Shown here: piece after piece, positions 9,937 through 19,264 of the stretch
Layout of the letters: each line of letters starts with the position of its first letter
Position numbering within the stretch: position 1 is the stretch's first letter
Origin: Symsagittifera roscoffensis
Taxonomy: Eukaryota > Xenacoelomorpha > Acoela > Convolutidae
Direction of reading: 5' to 3'
DNA length: 60,000 nucleotides
Assembly (NCBI RefSeq): GCF_963678635.1
Contig: NC_087062.1
Span: forward strand, 59,042,129 to 59,102,128
Notes under the pieces: generated by a model
Databases searched by the model: none
Seen by the model: the letters and a program-made list of their open reading frames with translations, nothing else
What the model was told of the DNA's origin: nothing
Position numbers and translations under genes: made by a program

Positions 9937-10233
9937 ATGTCGTGTTTGAAAATTCAAAATTTCAAAAAAATATTTTTGCCAAAAGAAAACACACAAAATG
10001 TGAGTTTAACAGGTGAGAATTTACCAAAAGAGTTATTAGACGAAATCAGTACCGGAAACGTAGAAAAAATTGTTCGGATACTTCTGACAGACAAAAACAT
10101 AGCAAGATATATAATAAAATACAAACCAAACGGCAATAGATCAGAGAGAAAAAAAGGCGATTGGTATGCAGTTGTAACTATCAACTTTGATACAAATAAG
10201 CAAAAAAAGTCTTCCAGTAAACATGGAAATTGA
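9937..10233 (+). CDS. Small Polinton protein, paralogue 2
   Basis: A 98-residue protein from ATG 9937 (MSCLKIQNFKKIFL) to TGA 10233. It shares the block LPxEL...NVExI...IAxYxxKYKxNxN with the gene at 9539-9838, so the pair arose by tandem duplication and has since diverged strongly. The C-terminus is lysine/serine-rich (NKQKKSSSKHGN). It overlaps the next start (10223) by 11 bases, as expected of compact element genes. Function unknown. Confidence 0.65.
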   Translation: MSCLKIQNFKKIFLPKENTQNVSLTGENLPKELLDEISTGNVEKIVRILLTDKNIARYIIKYKPNGNRSERKKGDWYAVVTINFDTNKQKKSSSKHGN

Positions 10234-10513
10234 AGAAACCACCACTGTCGAGAACAATGATTGCGACTTTGTAGACATTGGTGTTGCCGAAAAGTCTTTA
10301 TCTCACGAAAACAGATCTTGGAAATTTTGTAATTCTGTTTCTCTTCCGTCTGCAGAAGTTGTCTTTTTCACGCAAGTCTGTTTCATTTTCATTTTGCTCT
10401 CTTTATCTATTTCAAAATTGTCTTTTTACAACCTTAGTTGTGATGAGACTGCCATTTGGCTTTCAATACTATCCAGTACAGTTGGTTACATGTTACCCAA
10501 TCCCAAGTTATAA
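10223..10513 (+). CDS. Small single-pass membrane protein of Polintons
   Basis: A 96-residue protein from ATG 10223. The first ~45 residues are acidic and polar (MEIEETTTVENNDCDFVDIG). Then come LPSAEVVFFTQVCFIFILLSL, forming a transmembrane helix, a short loop, and the ending WLSILSSTVGYMLPNPKL. The pattern 'P-x-E-V-hydrophobic helix ... LLSS-x-GY-x-LPNP' is one I recognise as a conserved small membrane protein next to the packaging ATPase in Polinton/adintovirus-type elements. Its role is not established. It ends two bases before the ATPase ATG. Confidence 0.75.
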   Translation: MEIEETTTVENNDCDFVDIGVAEKSLSHENRSWKFCNSVSLPSAEVVFFTQVCFIFILLSLSISKLSFYNLSCDETAIWLSILSSTVGYMLPNPKL

Positions 10514-10515
10514 TA

Positions 10516-11208
10516 ATGAATAAGATCATTTCAACAAAAGATCGTCTGTTTATGTCCGTTTCAGTTTCCTCGGGATCTGGCAAAACTGATTTAATTTTTC
10601 AAATGTTTCTCAAAGGTACATTCTATCCATCATATAACAAGATATTTTATTTTTATCTTCACGATCAACCCAAATACCGTTCCTTTGTTTCTCACAACAA
10701 ATTTGATATCGAATTTAAAAAATTGTCCAGCTTTGAAATTGTTAATAACTTACGGGATTGTATGATTGTCTTTGATGATACCTGTGAAGAAATTTTTAAT
10801 GAAAAAGATTTTGTTAAATTAGCTACAGCAGGCCGACATAAAAATGTTCATGTTATTTATGTCAAGCACAATTTATTTCAGCAAAGTAAGCAATCACGTA
10901 CAATAGATTTGAATACAACTCACTTAATTTTGTTCAAATTACCTCGAGACATTCAACAAATTGATTATCTAGGCAGACAGTTGAATAATGCAAAATTCCT
11001 CCGCCATGCGTATCAGTTGGCAACGAAAGAAGATTTCGGTCATCTGTTGATAGACTTGGATCCCAAAACTTCAGAATGTCTTCGTTATTCGTCAAACAAA
11101 GTTCCACCATCACCAACCATTTTCTATTTACCATCCTCAAAAGCAGTTATCACATCTCTTGAAAATGAAAGGGAAAGAATTATGTATATTGAAGCAAATG
11201 CTCAATAG
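10516..11208 (+). CDS. ATPase: DNA-packaging ATPase (FtsK/HerA, A32-like)
   Basis: A 230-residue P-loop ATPase from ATG 10516, intact. The Walker A motif SSGSGKT is at residues 18-24 and Walker B, CMIVFDD, at 82-88. Downstream, a conserved AGRHKNVHVIYVKHNLFQQ block (about 104-122) has the usual position and pattern of the sensor/arginine-finger region in A32-like packaging ATPases. These enzymes pump genomic DNA into preformed icosahedral capsids in Polintons, adintoviruses and NCLDVs. The start was chosen because the upstream part of the open frame overlaps the membrane-protein gene and lacks similarity. Its last bases overlap the next gene. Confidence 0.93.
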   Translation: MNKIISTKDRLFMSVSVSSGSGKTDLIFQMFLKGTFYPSYNKIFYFYLHDQPKYRSFVSHNKFDIEFKKLSSFEIVNNLRDCMIVFDDTCEEIFNEKDFVKLATAGRHKNVHVIYVKHNLFQQSKQSRTIDLNTTHLILFKLPRDIQQIDYLGRQLNNAKFLRHAYQLATKEDFGHLLIDLDPKTSECLRYSSNKVPPSPTIFYLPSSKAVITSLENERERIMYIEANAQ

Positions 11209-11455
11209 GCGCCATTGTAGATCAATTTTGACAGGAGCTGATTCAAATTTCATTAGATTTCTTTGCGATTGTTTTGTGAATGTTTTTCTGGGACATGTTC
11301 CAGCTAACAAAAGTTTCATCGAGAGTAAGAAAATACCATTTGGAAAAATTGTTGACCCTAAGTTTAGTATCCGAGAAAAACGAAAAGTTTTGGCAAACAA
11401 TATTTCACTGGTTAAATCAATCGGAGAATCGTGTTACATTTACCTAAAAAACTAG
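11198..11455 (+). CDS. Small conserved Polinton protein
   Basis: An 85-residue protein if started at ATG 11198 (MLNRRHCRSIL); ATG 11165 would add 11 residues and overlap the ATPase end by 44 bases. Its core FIRFLCDCFVNVFLGHVPANKSF, then KIVDPKFSIREKRKVLANN, matches a short protein recurring in Polinton-type elements (pattern: CDC-x-NV-x-GN/HVP ... basic run ... KR-x-x-L). The protein is basic with a central hydrophobic helix. Function unknown; its position next to packaging and capsid genes suggests a virion-related part. Confidence 0.65.
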   Translation: MLNRRHCRSILTGADSNFIRFLCDCFVNVFLGHVPANKSFIESKKIPFGKIVDPKFSIREKRKVLANNISLVKSIGESCYIYLKN

Positions 11456-11465
11456 AACCTCAGGC

Positions 11466-12407
11466 ATGTATGCTGAAGAATTCATCCTCATTCCTCGAAA
11501 AACATATGCTCCAGATAAAAAAACTGCACCACAATCTCAAATCCTTTATAATCCATTAATTAACGACAAATCATCTCAACTCAATTACATACAACGATTT
11601 CGAGAACGAAATATCAGCCGTGACTCTCCACCACCATTAAACCCAACATCTCCTATTCCTTTAACCTCTAATAATGTAGTACCAAATCTGCACCGAAAAA
11701 GAAATTTATCTGCACATACTAATTTCAGTGATGATGGTGATGATGAAGCAGAAAAAAATTTTGAATCAAACAATTCACTGCAGCAGACAAGCTCAAAGAG
11801 AACAGAAAAAAATGATGAAAAAAGTAATGGAAAAACCGCTGAAGTGTTTCGAAAGGTTATGGAATCCATTCAAGAGCTATTGGAAGCTAATAAATTGGAA
11901 AGGGCAAACATCGTGCTAAAGCAGTTGTTCAAAGTTGAATCCTTGACTTTAGACGTTGACGGATATGTTTTAATTCAAGGAAAACCAACACTCGTTAAAA
12001 TTGAATCTTTTTTGTACGATACACAGCAAAACACAAAAAAACTTGAGGGTGTTTTTTATCCACAAATTTTGAAAGAACTGAATCTTGATCCTAGCTTAGT
12101 GTCCAACACTTATGCCAAACAGATTCTCCGCTCGCTTAAGAGCGAAGCAGCTAAGCCCTTCTCAACTTCTTCCTCCTTCGTCTCCGACGACAACCCGACA
12201 ACTGAGGACTCGAAGAGATCAAAACCCTCCTCTTCGAAGACTCGATCGACAACTCTCAAACCCAGAACCAAGCAATCTGACAAAAGAAAAACCCAGAAAA
12301 AAGAATTTTTCCCCAACACCAACGACGACGATGATAAAAACTATGAAAGCAGTAAAGAATCGTTTGCGACGACGTCAACAAAAGTATGGAAATCCTACTA
12401 TCAGTGA
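11466..12407 (+). CDS. Polinton protein with disordered tail, unknown
   Basis: A 313-residue protein from ATG 11466. It opens with EEFILIPRKTYAPD, similar in pattern to a recurrent Polinton protein beginning 'LIPK-x-x-Y'. A low-complexity acidic/polar middle follows (~60-120), then a folded section (VFRKVMESIQELLEANKLERA, LTLDVDGYVLIQGKP, VFYPQILKELNLDPSLVSNTYAKQIL, ~125-225). The tail is strongly basic and serine-rich (KRSKPSSSKTRSTTLK, TKQSDKRKTQKKEFF). The tail overlaps the integrase start by 77 bases in a different frame. I suggest a structural or DNA-associated role without direct evidence. Confidence 0.6.
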   Translation: MYAEEFILIPRKTYAPDKKTAPQSQILYNPLINDKSSQLNYIQRFRERNISRDSPPPLNPTSPIPLTSNNVVPNLHRKRNLSAHTNFSDDGDDEAEKNFESNNSLQQTSSKRTEKNDEKSNGKTAEVFRKVMESIQELLEANKLERANIVLKQLFKVESLTLDVDGYVLIQGKPTLVKIESFLYDTQQNTKKLEGVFYPQILKELNLDPSLVSNTYAKQILRSLKSEAAKPFSTSSSFVSDDNPTTEDSKRSKPSSSKTRSTTLKPRTKQSDKRKTQKKEFFPNTNDDDDKNYESSKESFATTSTKVWKSYYQ

Positions 12408-13337
12408 AGAAAAGAAACTCAAATTACTCTACACGAAAGGTCCAGCTGCATTTGGTAGCGTTAAAAATTTAACAAATGCTAGTCAACTCTCACCAAAAAA
12501 AGTTAGAAATTTTCTGAGATCTCAATCATCACATACAAAGTATGGATTGTTTCGTAAAACATATCCTCGGCTAAAAGTGATTGTTAACGATATCAACGAA
12601 ATTTGGTCTCTTGACTTGGCTTATGTTGATAAATTGGCTAAATATAACCGAGGGGTACGATATTTATTAGTTGCTGTCGATTGTCTCTCTCGCTACTTAC
12701 GAGTGGAACCCCTGAAGACCAAATATGCTAAAGAAACAAGTGAAGCGTTCAAAAAAATGATCAAAACAAAACAGCCAAAAAAAGTTTGGGTGACAAAGGC
12801 ACCGAGTTTAAAGGAGAGTTCGAAAAGTTATGTACTAAACGAGAAATCATCAAATACAATACTCACAGTGAAAAAAAATCAGCGTTTGCCGAAAGAAACA
12901 TTCGATCGCTGAAAAGTATTATCTACAAATACTTGGAGTTTGAATGGACTTACAGTTATATTGAAAAATTACAAAGTTTTGTTCAAACGATTAACTCACG
13001 CGTTAATAGAGTAACAAAATTGGCTCCAAACAAGGTCACAAGAAAACATGTACCTGCTTTAGTTTCATTAATTGCAAACAGTTCATCGAAGTTGGTACAG
13101 AAACCAAAATTTTATGTTGGTGACTATGTGCGAATAGCGAAGACTGACTTGCCTTTTAGAAAAGGTTACAAGCAGATTTTTACAGACGAAGTTTTTGAAA
13201 TAGTTGCCATTCCTACTGTAAACCCTCCAACATACAGTCTCATTGATGCGGAAAAGGAAGAAATCAGCGGAAAATTTTATGAAAAAGAACTTAGTTTTAT
13301 TGGAAACAAAGCTGATTATAACGAAAATGGGCAGTGA
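12331..13337 (+). pseudogene. INT: Polinton integrase (retrovirus-type DDE), frameshifted
   Basis: Retroviral-like integrase that inserts Polinton DNA into the host genome. From ATG 12331 the first frame has a basic N-terminus, a helical region (SPKKVRNFLRSQSSHTKYGLF) and the first catalytic aspartate in EIWSLDLAYVD (D95), then YLLVAVDCLSRYL. Near 12785 the frame shifts by one base. The second aspartate (GDKGTEF) and the catalytic glutamate (AERNIRSLK) are in the other frame. The C-terminal chromo/SH3-like segment follows (FYVGDYVRIAKTDLPFRKGY, then ISGKFYEKEL). All three catalytic acids are still encoded, so the break looks recent. The gene sits between accessory and minor-capsid genes and not at an element end. 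The 3' end overlaps the next ATG by 11 bases. Confidence 0.92.
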
Positions 13338-14196
13338 TGAGTTTACTGTACATTTGATTTCAACAGCATCAATGGATTATTTCCCAGACAACACTTTGGC
13401 CAGTTTTAGAAATTTTTGTAAAGAAGAAATAGCTTTAGACGGAGATTGGAGAGTTGCTCTCTCAGAAATAATTTTCCCCACAAAATTAAACAATGTTACT
13501 GATGAGGAATTTACGTACTTCAGAGCATCCGAAGTAGTAGCCAGTAAATCCAACGCTGGCAATCGGAATACAATTTCCAGACCCTACTATGGCGAAAAAG
13601 TTTTTATCAAATCAGGAGAGTACACTTTTATAGAACAATTGATTAATGAGATAAAAACAAAACTCAAAGACAAAATTCATTTTGATGCGAGTCCTCAAGA
13701 AATCACGAATAGCATGAGCATTTGGATGAACGCAAATGAAGGAATCTCATTCCCAAGTCCCCAAATACCCAGTCTGTTAGGCTACAATGCAAAACTTGAT
13801 GAGAACGGTGAATATCACATTGGTTACAAAATGATACCCTCCTTCGATGCATCTTATGAGGGAAACGAACTGTACGAATCTCATTTCCCATATGACTTAT
13901 CAAGTGGGACAAGTCTAATTTTTGTCTATATTGACATTATTCAATACCAAACTGTTGGTGATGCAAAGGCCCCATTGTTACGCGTCATTGATTCAAATAG
14001 ACGCATCAAAAACGGTAGTGCCTGCAGCATTGAACCTAATCATCGAAAAAACTTCACTAATTTAGACTACAAAAAATTATTCACTTCATCTGTACAATCA
14101 ATATCGGTACAGTTGCGCACAGAAACTGGAAGACTAGTGCCCTTTGCAGGAACTGGTAAAGTTGTGTTGACTCTAAAATTCAAGCGCTTTGATTGA
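13327..14196 (+). CDS. mCP: Minor capsid protein (penton-like)
   Basis: A 289-residue intact protein from ATG 13327 (MGSDEFTVHLISTASMDYF). The opening, with FTVHL-x-STASMDYFPDNTLASFRNF and the following WRVALSEIIFP, is the characteristic N-terminus of the Polinton penton/minor capsid protein, a single jelly-roll. The remainder is beta-rich with no cysteine motifs and ends VVLTLKFKRFD. Penton proteins fill the icosahedral vertices alongside the double-jelly-roll major capsid protein. It lies between the integrase and the basic core-like gene, ending seven bases before the latter. Confidence 0.85.
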   Translation: MGSDEFTVHLISTASMDYFPDNTLASFRNFCKEEIALDGDWRVALSEIIFPTKLNNVTDEEFTYFRASEVVASKSNAGNRNTISRPYYGEKVFIKSGEYTFIEQLINEIKTKLKDKIHFDASPQEITNSMSIWMNANEGISFPSPQIPSLLGYNAKLDENGEYHIGYKMIPSFDASYEGNELYESHFPYDLSSGTSLIFVYIDIIQYQTVGDAKAPLLRVIDSNRRIKNGSACSIEPNHRKNFTNLDYKKLFTSSVQSISVQLRTETGRLVPFAGTGKVVLTLKFKRFD

Positions 14197-14202
14197 AAAC
14201 CA

Positions 14203-14625
14203 ATGGAACAATATTATGCAAAGCAAGCTTCACTTCCTCATTTCTCTGGACACTACCGACAACGCGGCAGTGGATTTGGCGCTTTGGCTGCTGGTATTGG
14301 TCGTGTTGCTATACCGTTTGCACGACGGGTTATTCTACCGGCTGCGAAAAAACTGGGCAGAGAACTTTTGATGAGTGCAGCGCCAGAACTAATTGATGTC
14401 GCTATGAAAAAGAAGTCTCCTAAACAAGCCTTGAAAAACACTGTCACAAAAACTGCAAGAAAACAACTCGGTGGTGGTAGACGACGTCGTCGAAAGACAC
14501 CAATGAATGGATTACGAAGAAGAAGGTCAGTAGGGGCTCAAAAAAGAAAAACAACCATTCGAAGAAAAACCAGACCAGTGAGAAGTAGAGCAGATTTTTT
14601 CTCAAACATAAAAAATGATCGCTAA
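14203..14625 (+). CDS. Basic virion core-like protein
   Basis: A 140-residue intact protein from ATG 14203. The N-terminal half has a glycine/alanine-rich amphipathic segment (RQRGSGFGALAAGIGRVAIP followed by FARRVILPAAKKLG). The C-terminal half is extremely basic (GGGRRRRRKT, RRRRSV, KRKTTIRRKTRPVRSR). This arrangement is reminiscent of adenovirus core and pVI/pX-type proteins and recurs between the minor and major capsid genes in Polintons. Likely roles are DNA condensation in the particle and/or membrane interaction by the amphipathic helix. It overlaps the major capsid start by 11 bases. Confidence 0.7.
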   Translation: MEQYYAKQASLPHFSGHYRQRGSGFGALAAGIGRVAIPFARRVILPAAKKLGRELLMSAAPELIDVAMKKKSPKQALKNTVTKTARKQLGGGRRRRRKTPMNGLRRRRSVGAQKRKTTIRRKTRPVRSRADFFSNIKNDR

Positions 14626-15922
14626 TTTGTTACCCAATGAAGCTACCCATAGCTCTCTGGATTTGTTTGAAAAACAACCTCTTTTGATTACTTTTGAAAA
14701 CGCTTTTGATCAAAAAATTGGACCTGTCTATTCACCTAATGGACCAATGCTTGAATTTGAAATCACCGGTGACCGTAATAATTTTGTTGACCTGCAAAAA
14801 ATTTATTTGGAAATACGATGCAAAGTAACGCAATCAAGTGGAGCTGATCTGCGATACGACAACACTGATCCTACTGTGTCTGATTCACCGTTCCTCGTAA
14901 ACAACTCCCTGTATTCCCTTTTCTCTGACTGTACCCTCTCTGCTAATGGACTCAAAATCTCAAATGCCAATAGTAATTTTGCGCATAAAAGCTTTATTGG
15001 AACAGAATTTTCTAACAGCAAAGGAGCCAAGGACTCATGGCTTAAGTGTCAGGGATATCGTTTTGAAAACAATCCCGCTGCAATAGATGCAGCTGATTTC
15101 ACATCTCAACGAGAACTGGTCCGTGAATCGAGGGAAATTTGGTTCTAAGGACCCGCTGGAGTTGATTTTTTCACATGTGACAAGCATTTGTTGAGCGGTG
15201 TTACCCTCAGACTTTCCTACAGACGTTCTCATGAAGACTTTCTCATTATATCGGAAGATGCTGCCAAGCATTACAAGCTGCAAATACTCGAAGCGAACCT
15301 ATATGTTAGAAAAATGACTGTGACCGACCATGTGCTCTCTGCCATTGAATCAACTTTGCTCAAAACTCCTGCGAACTACCCATATCAAGAAGAAATTACA
15401 AAAACATTTCTTGCAATAGCTGGTCAGCGCAGCTGGCAACAGGAAGATATTTTTGCTCGTGAACCGGTGAGACAAATTATCATAGCATTGAACACAAATA
15501 ATGCATTTCTAGGAACAAACCGAACGAATCCTTTTCATTATCAAAAATTTGGACTGGAGCAAGTTACTTTGAGACGAAATGGTTTACCAATAGCAAGTAC
15601 ACCAATCAGTACACAAGATCATAAACGTCTCTTCTTCAACACACTATCAGCGCTGGGTTTGTTGCACTGCGGGCTGGGAATCACTCTGGATAACTACCAA
15701 CAGCACTTTATTATGTGTTTTGATCTCACTAGCACACAGCAGGCAGCTCATGACTTCTTGCATCCAGAACTTACTAACTGCTCAGTTTCACTCGATCTTC
15801 AATTCTCAAACGCTTTGACAGCAAACCTGGAAATTTTTGTTTGGGGTATACGCTCATCCAATGTATTTATTACCTCCGACCGCAAAGTTACAAAGAACGT
15901 CCTTCCCATTTCGACAGTCTGA
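14615..15922 (+). pseudogene. MCP: Major capsid protein (double jelly-roll), one nonsense codon
   Basis: The major capsid protein of Polintons, a double jelly-roll protein of the kind annotated in invertebrates as F54H12.2-like. ATG 14615 opens a frame of about 435 codons. It includes LDLFEKQPLLITFENAF near the start, YSLFSDCTLSANG, LNTNNAFLGTNRTNPFHYQ and YQQHFIMCFDLT. A single in-frame TAA at 15146-15148 interrupts it; the same frame is otherwise open to the TGA at 15922, and the residues after the stop (DFFTCDKHLLSGVTLR) are the expected continuation. No other lesion is visible, so inactivation is probably recent, or the stop could be a sequencing error. The protease ATG follows two bases after the stop. 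Confidence 0.92.
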
Positions 15923-15924
15923 AA

Positions 15925-16371
15925 ATGGATGAAATCCAGTTGCAGGACCTCATTCAGAATTGTAAACATCTGAAATATAAGTTTTTTGGAGTATTTGCAG
16001 CCGACAATTTTCCACCTCACATCCCAAACAACATCTTTATGATTGTGAACACTTCAAAATCAGATTCTCCGGGGACACATTGGATTGTGATATGCAACAG
16101 AAGAAATGTTTTATACTTCGCTGATCCTCTCGGTCTTCCTCTCTGGCAGTACACCAATCTGTATAAACGATTGAACGAGAATTTTCATCAAGTGACTGAA
16201 TTGATGACAAACTTTCCCATGCAAGACTCAAACTCTACCATGTGCGGTTCTTTTTGTATTTATATTGCACATTTGATTTTTGATAAAAACTTTAATGGTG
16301 ATGCTTCTGATTTTGTTTACATAACTGATCATGTTTTGAAACGTTTCCTAACTCACATGCTTACCCATTAA
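15925..16371 (+). CDS. PRO: Adenovirus-type cysteine protease (maturation protease)
   Basis: A 148-residue intact protein from ATG 15925. The catalytic residues of the Ulp1/adenain (C5/C48-like) fold are all in place: His in GTHWIVI (H52), Asp in FADPLG (D67), Gln in MQDSNSTMCGSF (Q100, oxyanion hole) and Cys in the same block (C107). The family processes capsid and core precursors during virion maturation. It is the last gene of the plus-strand cluster. The upstream open frame overlapping the capsid gene is not part of the protein. Confidence 0.92.
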   Translation: MDEIQLQDLIQNCKHLKYKFFGVFAADNFPPHIPNNIFMIVNTSKSDSPGTHWIVICNRRNVLYFADPLGLPLWQYTNLYKRLNENFHQVTELMTNFPMQDSNSTMCGSFCIYIAHLIFDKNFNGDASDFVYITDHVLKRFLTHMLTH

Positions 16372-17279
16372 CTAACCATTTAATATTGTTGATATATACA
16401 TTTTACAATTCAATTTTGAACAATTCATTCTTTTAGTAATTGAAATTTTACCCAATTGTTAACTGAATAGCAGTAATTCGAGAAGTTAAGCTTTTTATCA
16501 AAGTGAGAAAAAAAGTGCAAAATCGATCTATGGGGGGATATCACCATACCAGCTACTGTTGCCTCCTTTCAGTACAATTTCCGGACGGGTTTCGAAACGC
16601 CGCCTTTCGGCTGAGAGTCGAGCGCCATGCGTTTTCCTCTACTCGGACCCCAAGAAAATTTGTTCCACTTCAATTTTATAGTAACAAGTTAGGTACATGT
16701 CTTAGAAATGGTTGCAGCAAAATTAATGGGCCTTTTTGGCTTTCATCAGTGTTCTCGTTTTTCAAGATCTTTAGCCACTTCAACCTTTTAGCTCTTTCAA
16801 CCTTTCTATAAAATCAAATATTTTGTCATAGATTTCAGACGTTTATTTTTCAGTCTCCTGTAGACACGGAAAATGGAAATGTCAAAATTTTCAAGCCAAT
16901 TTCATCATTTTAGAGTTTTCAGTGTTCCATAATTTTTCTTTGTTTTTACCTTCAATTGGCTGAACGAAATTTTTCATTCTTATTTTGGTCAAATTGATTA
17001 TTAATTTGCGCCTAAATAGAGGTGGCGGCCGCCGCACTTGACGAATTTTCCTTTCTTCGAGATTCAGCAATAAAACATGCATTTTTGAAGGAAATCGTTC
17101 ACCGCAGCCAACAGTTAAGCTACGCTGCCAAAATCTTGTGCTTGCCTATATACCATATAATTTGATCGCATATAATAGGTATATAACGTCATTTTACATG
17201 TAAGCAAACCAATACCCCCAAACTTTAGAAGGGAAAACATGCACCGATCAAAACTTAATTCCATTCCCGTTTCCACAAC
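16372..17279. other. Right flank of the Polinton, no gene seen
   Basis: No recognisable protein on either strand. AT-rich sequence continues to about 16510; a more mixed composition follows, including GGTGGCGGCCGCCGCAC near 17020. The true right end of the Polinton probably lies between 16372 and about 16560, but no terminal inverted repeat or target duplication was identified. Confidence 0.4.
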
Positions 17280-17304
17280 GTTCAGTGGGAATACTGAATA
17301 ATAT

Positions 17305-17490
17305 ACCGAAATTTTACATGAGGACTATTAGGTATAAATTTATACATAGTGACAATTAGGATTATTACATAGTGACCATTAGGTATAAAATTATACATGG
17401 TGACAATTAGGATTATTACATGGTGACCATTGCTGATCATTTAATACATGGTGACCATTATGATTTATACCTAATGGTCATCCATGTATG
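17305..17490. repeat. Minisatellite with one inverted unit
   Basis: Units of about 24-50 bp based on TACATRGTGACCATTAGGT and GACAATTAGGATTATTACA are repeated about six times. The last unit (17462-17490) is in reverse orientation (TTTATACCTAATGGTC...CATGTAT), so the array can fold into a hairpin. It is followed by a run of 13 C (17495-17507). Confidence 0.8.
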
Positions 17491-17524
17491 ACAACCCCCC
17501 CCCCCCCGATCCTAACGCACTATA

Positions 17525-18835
17525 TGCATACTACTCTAGGGAAACTAATGCTAAAAAACATGCTAAAAACAGACGCAAGAGAAATCTCATGCTAGAAGAA
17601 ACTACTGATGGACGAAGAAACTGATGCTGAAACAAACTGATGCTATAAGGTTTATAGAAGAAACTGATAATAGAAAAAACTAACGCAGACGCTGGAAGGA
17701 GATGATGCAAGAAAAAAGCTAAAACAATACAGTTTTGAAAGAAGAGGAAACTCATGCTAGAAGAAGCTACTACTAGAAAAAAAAACTACTGCAAGAAAAA
17801 ATCACACTGAATGAACTGATAAAAAAAATCAGAAGAAGCAAAATATAAAAAGCTGAAGCTAGAAAAAATTGATGCGCGAGGACATACGGATGCTAGACGA
17901 GAATCAGGGTGAAAAAATTGATGATAGTAGAAATTAAAAAAAAGATGCGCGAAAAAATCTAGGATAGAAGAAACTACTTGTAGAAGAAACTAAGGATCAA
18001 AGAAACTGATGGTAGAAAAACTGATCAAAGGGAATAGGAAGGTAGAAGACGCCAGGAGGAGCCTGGCGCCAGTTAAAGCTGAAGCTAGACACAACTGATG
18101 CTGGAAGAAACTGATTCTAGATTAAAATGACGCGAGAAAAAAACATTTTTTAGAAGAAACTAATGCTAGAAGCAACAAATGCTAAATGAAACTGATGGTA
18201 TAAAAACTAGTGATAGTAGAAACTAATGCTAGAAGAAACTGATTTTAGAAAAAAAAACTAATGCAAGAAAAACGTGATGTTGGAAAAAATGATAATAACA
18301 GATATCAATCATAGAAAAAGCTATTGATAGAAAATACTGAATCTAGAGAAAAACCAAGTTGGGAGAGGATGCGAGATTAAATGGATACTAGAGAAAATTG
18401 ATTTTAGTACTGCTTGACAAAGCCCGTGCAGGAAAAAAATGGTGCTGAAAACTGGTGATAGAAAAACTGATGATACAACTAGCTTAAGCTAGAGGAATTG
18501 ATGCTAGACGAAACGCGATGCTAAAACAAGCTACTGTTAGAAACAAATTAATGCTAAGCGAAGCTGATGCTAGAAAAACCCACGACAGAAGAAAATGTTT
18601 CTAGGAGAAAATAATGCATACGGACAATTGACGATAGAGTAAACCAATGCTAGAAGAAACTGTTGATAGAGATAACTGTTTCTGAAAAACCCTCCTTAAA
18701 AGAAAAAGTAATTGCTAGACCTTGCTAGATGATAGAAGAAATTGACGATAGAAGAACTTAATGCAAGAAGCAATCGATGCCAAAGAAAATTGATGCTAGA
18801 AAAAACTGATTCTAGAAAAAGTTACTGCTTTCCAC
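17525..18835. repeat. Degenerate minisatellite, unit near TGATGCTAGAAGAAAC
   Basis: About 1.3 kb of strongly diverged short repeats. The consensus unit is roughly 16-20 bp (TGATGCTAGAAGAAAC and variants such as TAATGCTAGAAGAAAC and TGATAGTAGAAACTAA). Nearly every line contains two or three recognisable units. No coding potential. The predicted last exon of the adjacent minus-strand gene ends at a TAG within the terminal units. Confidence 0.85.
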
Positions 18836-19264
18836 ATTTTCAATTGTTTCTGTTGTAACGAAAGAGTGTTTGAATACCTGGTAGTGAGTGCTAGTGAAAG
18901 TGAAGATCTGTGCATTTTTATACTCCTCCAGCGGCCAGTCGAACACTTCCTGTCTCTCTGCACAATTCAGGCAGCCATCTTCTCGTCCTTCCCGTCCTGA
19001 CGACGCTGTGAGATGAGATGAAGAGGAAGTGACAGTTACTGACACCTTGGCATACCATCTGAGCACTGGGTTCACTCTGAACCGACCACAGCGTCTCTCC
19101 GATCTGACAAGCTCCACAGCCAATATCTTTTCCGAATCACTGTCATCTCCTTCAGTCATCGTGTCTTCCTCGAGTCTGTTGTGCTTCATCTCAGACTTCA
19201 ATCGCACGTGAATTCTGCTCAGAGGTCGTTCAGACCCGTCAACTCTAGTCCGTTTTCGACTTTT
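18812..19264 (-). CDS. Possible terminal exon of host gene
   Basis: On the minus strand an acceptor (ATTTAG, AG at 19266-19265) opens a frame of 150 codons from 19264 (KSRKRTRVDGSERPL) to TAG at 18814-18812. The phase (0) fits the donor of the exon at 19679-19971. The sequence is charged and serine-rich with an acidic block (EEDTMTEGDDSDSEK), then VELVRSERRCGRFRVNPV. It looks like a cytoplasmic tail. The stop falls in minisatellite DNA, so the real end could be earlier, via another splice. The family is not recognised. Support is phase agreement and non-repetitive composition only. Confidence 0.45.
   Translation of the reverse strand, partial: KSRKRTRVDGSERPLSRIHVRLKSEMKHNRLEEDTMTEGDDSDSEKILAVELVRSERRCGRFRVNPVLRWYAKVSVTVTSSSSHLTASSGREGREDGCLNCAERQEVFDWPLEEYKNAQIFTFTSTHYQVFKHSFVTTETIENVESSNFF

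Noticed and set aside
1-16600. Terminal inverted repeats of the Polinton
   Set aside because: Visual comparison of 1-340 with 16372-16600 gave no convincing inverted match; the left end is evidently lost.
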